A stretch of DNA of 64,000 bases from Salinilacihabitans rarus. GTDB lineage: Archaea; Halobacteriota; Halobacteria; Halobacteriales; Natrialbaceae. The stretch is from NCBI RefSeq assembly GCF_024296665.1, contig NZ_CP100762.1, positions 1,798,001 to 1,862,000 on the forward strand. Reading direction: 5' to 3'. Both the position numbers and the translations under genes were made by a program. Under the pieces are notes generated by a model. It was given only the letters and a program-made list of their open reading frames with translations. It did no database searches and was not told where the DNA came from. Shown one piece after another: positions 61,488 through 64,000 of the stretch. Within the stretch, counting starts at the first letter, position 1, and each line of letters opens with the position of its first letter.

Positions 61488-63308
61488 ATGCGACTCGAGG
61501 AGTACTGGGGGGTCGGGCCGAAGACGCGCGAGACGCTCGTCGACGGACTGGGGGCCGAGGCGGCGGTCGAGGCCATCGAGAGCGGCGACGTCCGCGCGCT
61601 GGTCGACGCCGGCCTCCCGCGGGGCCGGGCGACGCGAATCCTGCGCCGGGCGACCGGCGGGGAGGGGATGGAGACGCTGGCGACGAGCGACGCCCGCGCG
61701 GCGTACAAGGAGCTACTCGATCTGGCGGTCGAGCACGCGGTCACCGAGCGCGCCGCCGACCGGATCCGGATTCTCACGCCGCTGTCGAGCCGCGAGGCGA
61801 TGGCGGAGCGCCTCGACGCGGTGCTCGCGGCCCGCGACGCGTGGGCGGCCCTCCCCGAGGGCGACCGCGAGGCCGTCCTCGCGGCGTACGACCGCTACGA
61901 CGAGCGCGAGGGGAGCGAACTGGCCGCCGTGGAGGCGGCCCTCGCGCTGGCCGAGGCGGGCGTCGACGCCGGGCCGTTCGCGGCGATCGCCGACCTCGAC
62001 CGCGAGGCCCTCGCGGAGGCCGCGGCGGCGCTGTCGGCGCTCGACGACGGGCGCGTCCGCGAGGGAGCCGACGAGGAACTCGACCGCCTGCGCGACGCCC
62101 TCGGGACGGTCGAGGACGTGGACGCGAACGCCCTCAACCTGATCGAGGAGTTACGCGAGGACGGCGTCCGCGACGTGGCCGGCTTCCGCGACGCGTTCGA
62201 GGATCGGCTGGTCGCCGACGCGGGCGTGACGATCGACCGGGTCCGCGAGGCGATACCGGCCGACGCGACCGACGCGACGGACTTCGTCGGCGCGACGCTG
62301 CGCGGGCTCCGGGCCGACCTGACCGACGCCGTCGACGAGCGCGAGGCGGCCGTGGCGAGCGACCTCGAGGCGACGCTGGCCGACGCCCGCGAGGCGGTCG
62401 ACCGGGCCGTCTCGGCGGTCGACGAGATCGCGTTGCACCTCTCGCTCGCGCGGTTCGCGCTGGCGTACGACTGCACGCGCCCGACGTTCGTGGAGACCGA
62501 GGCGCGCGGCGCCTCGGACCGGGCGAGCGCGGGAACCGCGCGAGAGGGGCGCCGCGCGGCCGTCTCCGTCGTCGGGGCGCGCAACCTCCGGCTGGCCGCG
62601 AGCGACGAGGAGTCCGTCCAGCCCGTGACGTACGCGCTTGGCGACCACGCCGTCGACGAGGTTCCCGACGGCGTCGGCTCGGCCCCCGGCGACGACCGCG
62701 TCGCCGTCCTCACGGGGGCAAACAGCGGCGGGAAGACGACGCTGCTGGAGACGCTCTGTCAGGTGGTCCTGCTGGCGTCGATGGGCCTGCCGGTCCCCGC
62801 CGAGCGCGCCGCGGTGACCCCCGTCGACGCGCTGGTGTTCCACCGTCGCCACGCCAGTTTCAACGCGGGCGTCCTCGAATCGACGCTGCGCTCGATCGTC
62901 CCGCCGCTTTCCGGCGACGGGCGCACCCTCATGCTCGTCGACGAGTTCGAGGCGATCACCGAACCCGGCAGCGCCGCCGACCTGCTGCACGGCCTCGTGA
63001 CGCTCACCGTCGAGCGCGACGCGCTGGGCGTGTTCGTCACCCACCTCGCGGACGACCTGGAGCCGCTGCCGCCCGAGGCACGCGTCGACGGCATCTTCGC
63101 CGAGGGGCTGGGGGCCGACCTCGAACTGCGCGTCGACTACCAGCCGCGGTTCGACACGGTGGGACGGTCGACGCCCGAGTTCATCGTCTCGCGGCTCGTC
63201 GCGAACGCGAGCGACCGGGCCGAGCGCGCGGGCTTCGAGACGCTCGCGGAGGCGGTCGGTCACGAGGCCGTCCAGCGGACGCTGGCGGACGCCCGCTGGG
63301 ACGAGTGA
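61488..63308 (+). CDS. MutS-family ATPase with N-terminal HhH domain
   Basis: A 606-residue protein. The N-terminal region has HhH-like WGVGPKTRETLVDGLG (residues about 7-22). A long helical core follows, then the MutS ATPase with Walker A LTGANSGGKTTLLETL (about residue 409), MLVDEFEAITEPGSAADLL and VFVTHLADDL. It lacks the mismatch-recognition domain and the Smr nuclease of MutS2, matching the archaeal MutS5-type group. It is likely to act on recombination or branched DNA. ATG 61488. Confidence 0.88.
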   Translation: MRLEEYWGVGPKTRETLVDGLGAEAAVEAIESGDVRALVDAGLPRGRATRILRRATGGEGMETLATSDARAAYKELLDLAVEHAVTERAADRIRILTPLSSREAMAERLDAVLAARDAWAALPEGDREAVLAAYDRYDEREGSELAAVEAALALAEAGVDAGPFAAIADLDREALAEAAAALSALDDGRVREGADEELDRLRDALGTVEDVDANALNLIEELREDGVRDVAGFRDAFEDRLVADAGVTIDRVREAIPADATDATDFVGATLRGLRADLTDAVDEREAAVASDLEATLADAREAVDRAVSAVDEIALHLSLARFALAYDCTRPTFVETEARGASDRASAGTAREGRRAAVSVVGARNLRLAASDEESVQPVTYALGDHAVDEVPDGVGSAPGDDRVAVLTGANSGGKTTLLETLCQVVLLASMGLPVPAERAAVTPVDALVFHRRHASFNAGVLESTLRSIVPPLSGDGRTLMLVDEFEAITEPGSAADLLHGLVTLTVERDALGVFVTHLADDLEPLPPEARVDGIFAEGLGADLELRVDYQPRFDTVGRSTPEFIVSRLVANASDRAERAGFETLAEAVGHEAVQRTLADARWDE

Positions 63309-63311
63309 GGC

Positions 63312-63818
63312 TCACGGCTCGCCGACGCCCTCGTCCGACGGGGCGTCGTAGGTGTAGAGGTGACCGTCCCGATCCTCGCAGACGCGCGCTTCGAGGTACG
63401 CCTGCGCCGCCCGCCGCGAGAGGACGCCCATCTCGACGACGTCGGCCAGCGCGGTCTTCGTGGCGCGAAACCACGTCCGGAGTTCGAGGTCGTCGCCGGG
63501 GTCGGCCGCGACGAGCGCGCCCCGGCCCCGGCGGCGGCCGTCGCCCCAGCCGAGCCAGAACGCGCGGTAGGGTCGCACCGCGAACGCGGGGGAGACGAGG
63601 TACAGCGCCTCGTAGCCGCGCGGGTCGAGGTAGTCGGTCAGGACGTGATCGAGCGCGACGCCGGCGGCGAGCAGTTCGGCGTCGACGGCACTGCGGGCCA
63701 GCGGCGCGTCGTGCGTGATCGCGGTCGCGAGCGCGAGGCCCTCGCCGCCCCAGTGGCTGTACCGGAGGTCGTAGCGGCGGTCGGGTCGCCGGTAGGCGAC
63801 GAGCGCCCTATGTCCCAT
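63312..63818 (-). CDS. DUF6735-type haloarchaeal protein
   Basis: A 168-residue soluble protein (MGHRALVAYRRPDRRYDLRYSHWG; DHVLTDYLDPRGYEALYLVS; FWLGWGDGRRRGRGALVA). Aromatic and arginine-rich blocks look conserved within haloarchaea, but no function is known. It is convergent with the MutS-family ATPase gene (3 bp gap). ATG 63818 is preferred over the extended frame to 63914. Confidence 0.75.
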   Translation of the reverse strand: MGHRALVAYRRPDRRYDLRYSHWGGEGLALATAITHDAPLARSAVDAELLAAGVALDHVLTDYLDPRGYEALYLVSPAFAVRPYRAFWLGWGDGRRRGRGALVAADPGDDLELRTWFRATKTALADVVEMGVLSRRAAQAYLEARVCEDRDGHLYTYDAPSDEGVGEP

Positions 63819-63992
63819 CGCGCCACCGGCGAGCGGGGCGGTCGACGTCGGTCGTCGAGGGCGCGAGCGCGGGCATTCGGTCGGGCATCGGGGAGTCTGG
63901 CCGCCCGTTTGCACTTGAACCTGTGGACGCCCCGCGGACGGGTCGCCGGCGAGCGCAAGGCCGAAAGTCTCCGAGCCCGTACGGACGACCGA

Positions 63993-64000
63993 ATGCGATA
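63993..64000 (+). CDS. Possible start of a truncated gene
   Basis: An ATG followed by CGATA begins 8 bases before the window edge, after a spacer with no other feature. It may be the start of the next plus-strand gene; too little is present to say more. Confidence 0.2.

Overview
The window is a 64 kb piece of a haloarchaeal (class Halobacteria) chromosome. Support comes from the very GC-rich, third-position-biased, acidic coding sequence; archaeal TATA boxes about 25-30 nt before leaderless starts; and archaeal information genes (TFB, NusG, SecE, aCPSF1/FttA, NreA, RNase HI with its usual operon partner). Tat lipoproteins and a haloarchaeal gas-vesicle cluster also fit. I cannot name the genus.

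Layout. 1-2260 is a less GC-rich accessory edge: a frameshifted TMEM175-type channel, a lipoprotein and an orphan coding fragment, ending at a tRNA-Leu(GAG). 2478-21409 is ordinary chromosome: MBF1-like factor, AlaX editing protein, gluconate-type dehydratase, SecE-NusG, cupin, PHP protein, Mut7-C protein, PolX, rhomboid, endonuclease V, SDR, glycerate kinase, ArsA/Get3 ATPase, aminotransferase, PncC and membrane proteins.

22320-28635 is an island of different composition, bounded by a 35-bp imperfect inverted repeat. It carries an HTH_10 regulator, a rifampicin-phosphotransferase-like dikinase overlapped by a DUF4010 membrane protein, a truncated transposase, and two decayed genes, one with RAMP-like glycine-rich loops.

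28695-49389 returns to core genes: DUF302, NhaC antiporter, NreA, CBS protein, TFB, RNase HI, PadR regulator, pyrophosphatase, aldo/keto reductase, AP-superfamily phosphodiesterase, DUF371, endonuclease III, EamA, YbjQ, aCPSF1, NucS and MutS. 49542-55175 is a compact gas-vesicle locus (gvpA-gvpO on minus, gvpF-G-H-[unknown]-J-K-L-M on plus) with no gvpC, gvpN, gvpD or gvpE in view. 55273-64000 holds a zinc-ribbon protein, Gfo/Idh/MocA oxidoreductase, glutaredoxin, nucleotidyltransferase, two lipoproteins, alcohol dehydrogenase, R2-like oxidase, a MutS-family ATPase and a DUF6735 protein.

DNA maintenance is a recurring theme (PolX, EndoV, Nth, NreA, NucS, MutS, MutS-like, RNase HI). The best leads for undescribed biology are the inverted-repeat island and the unassigned 313-aa gene inside the gvp operon.
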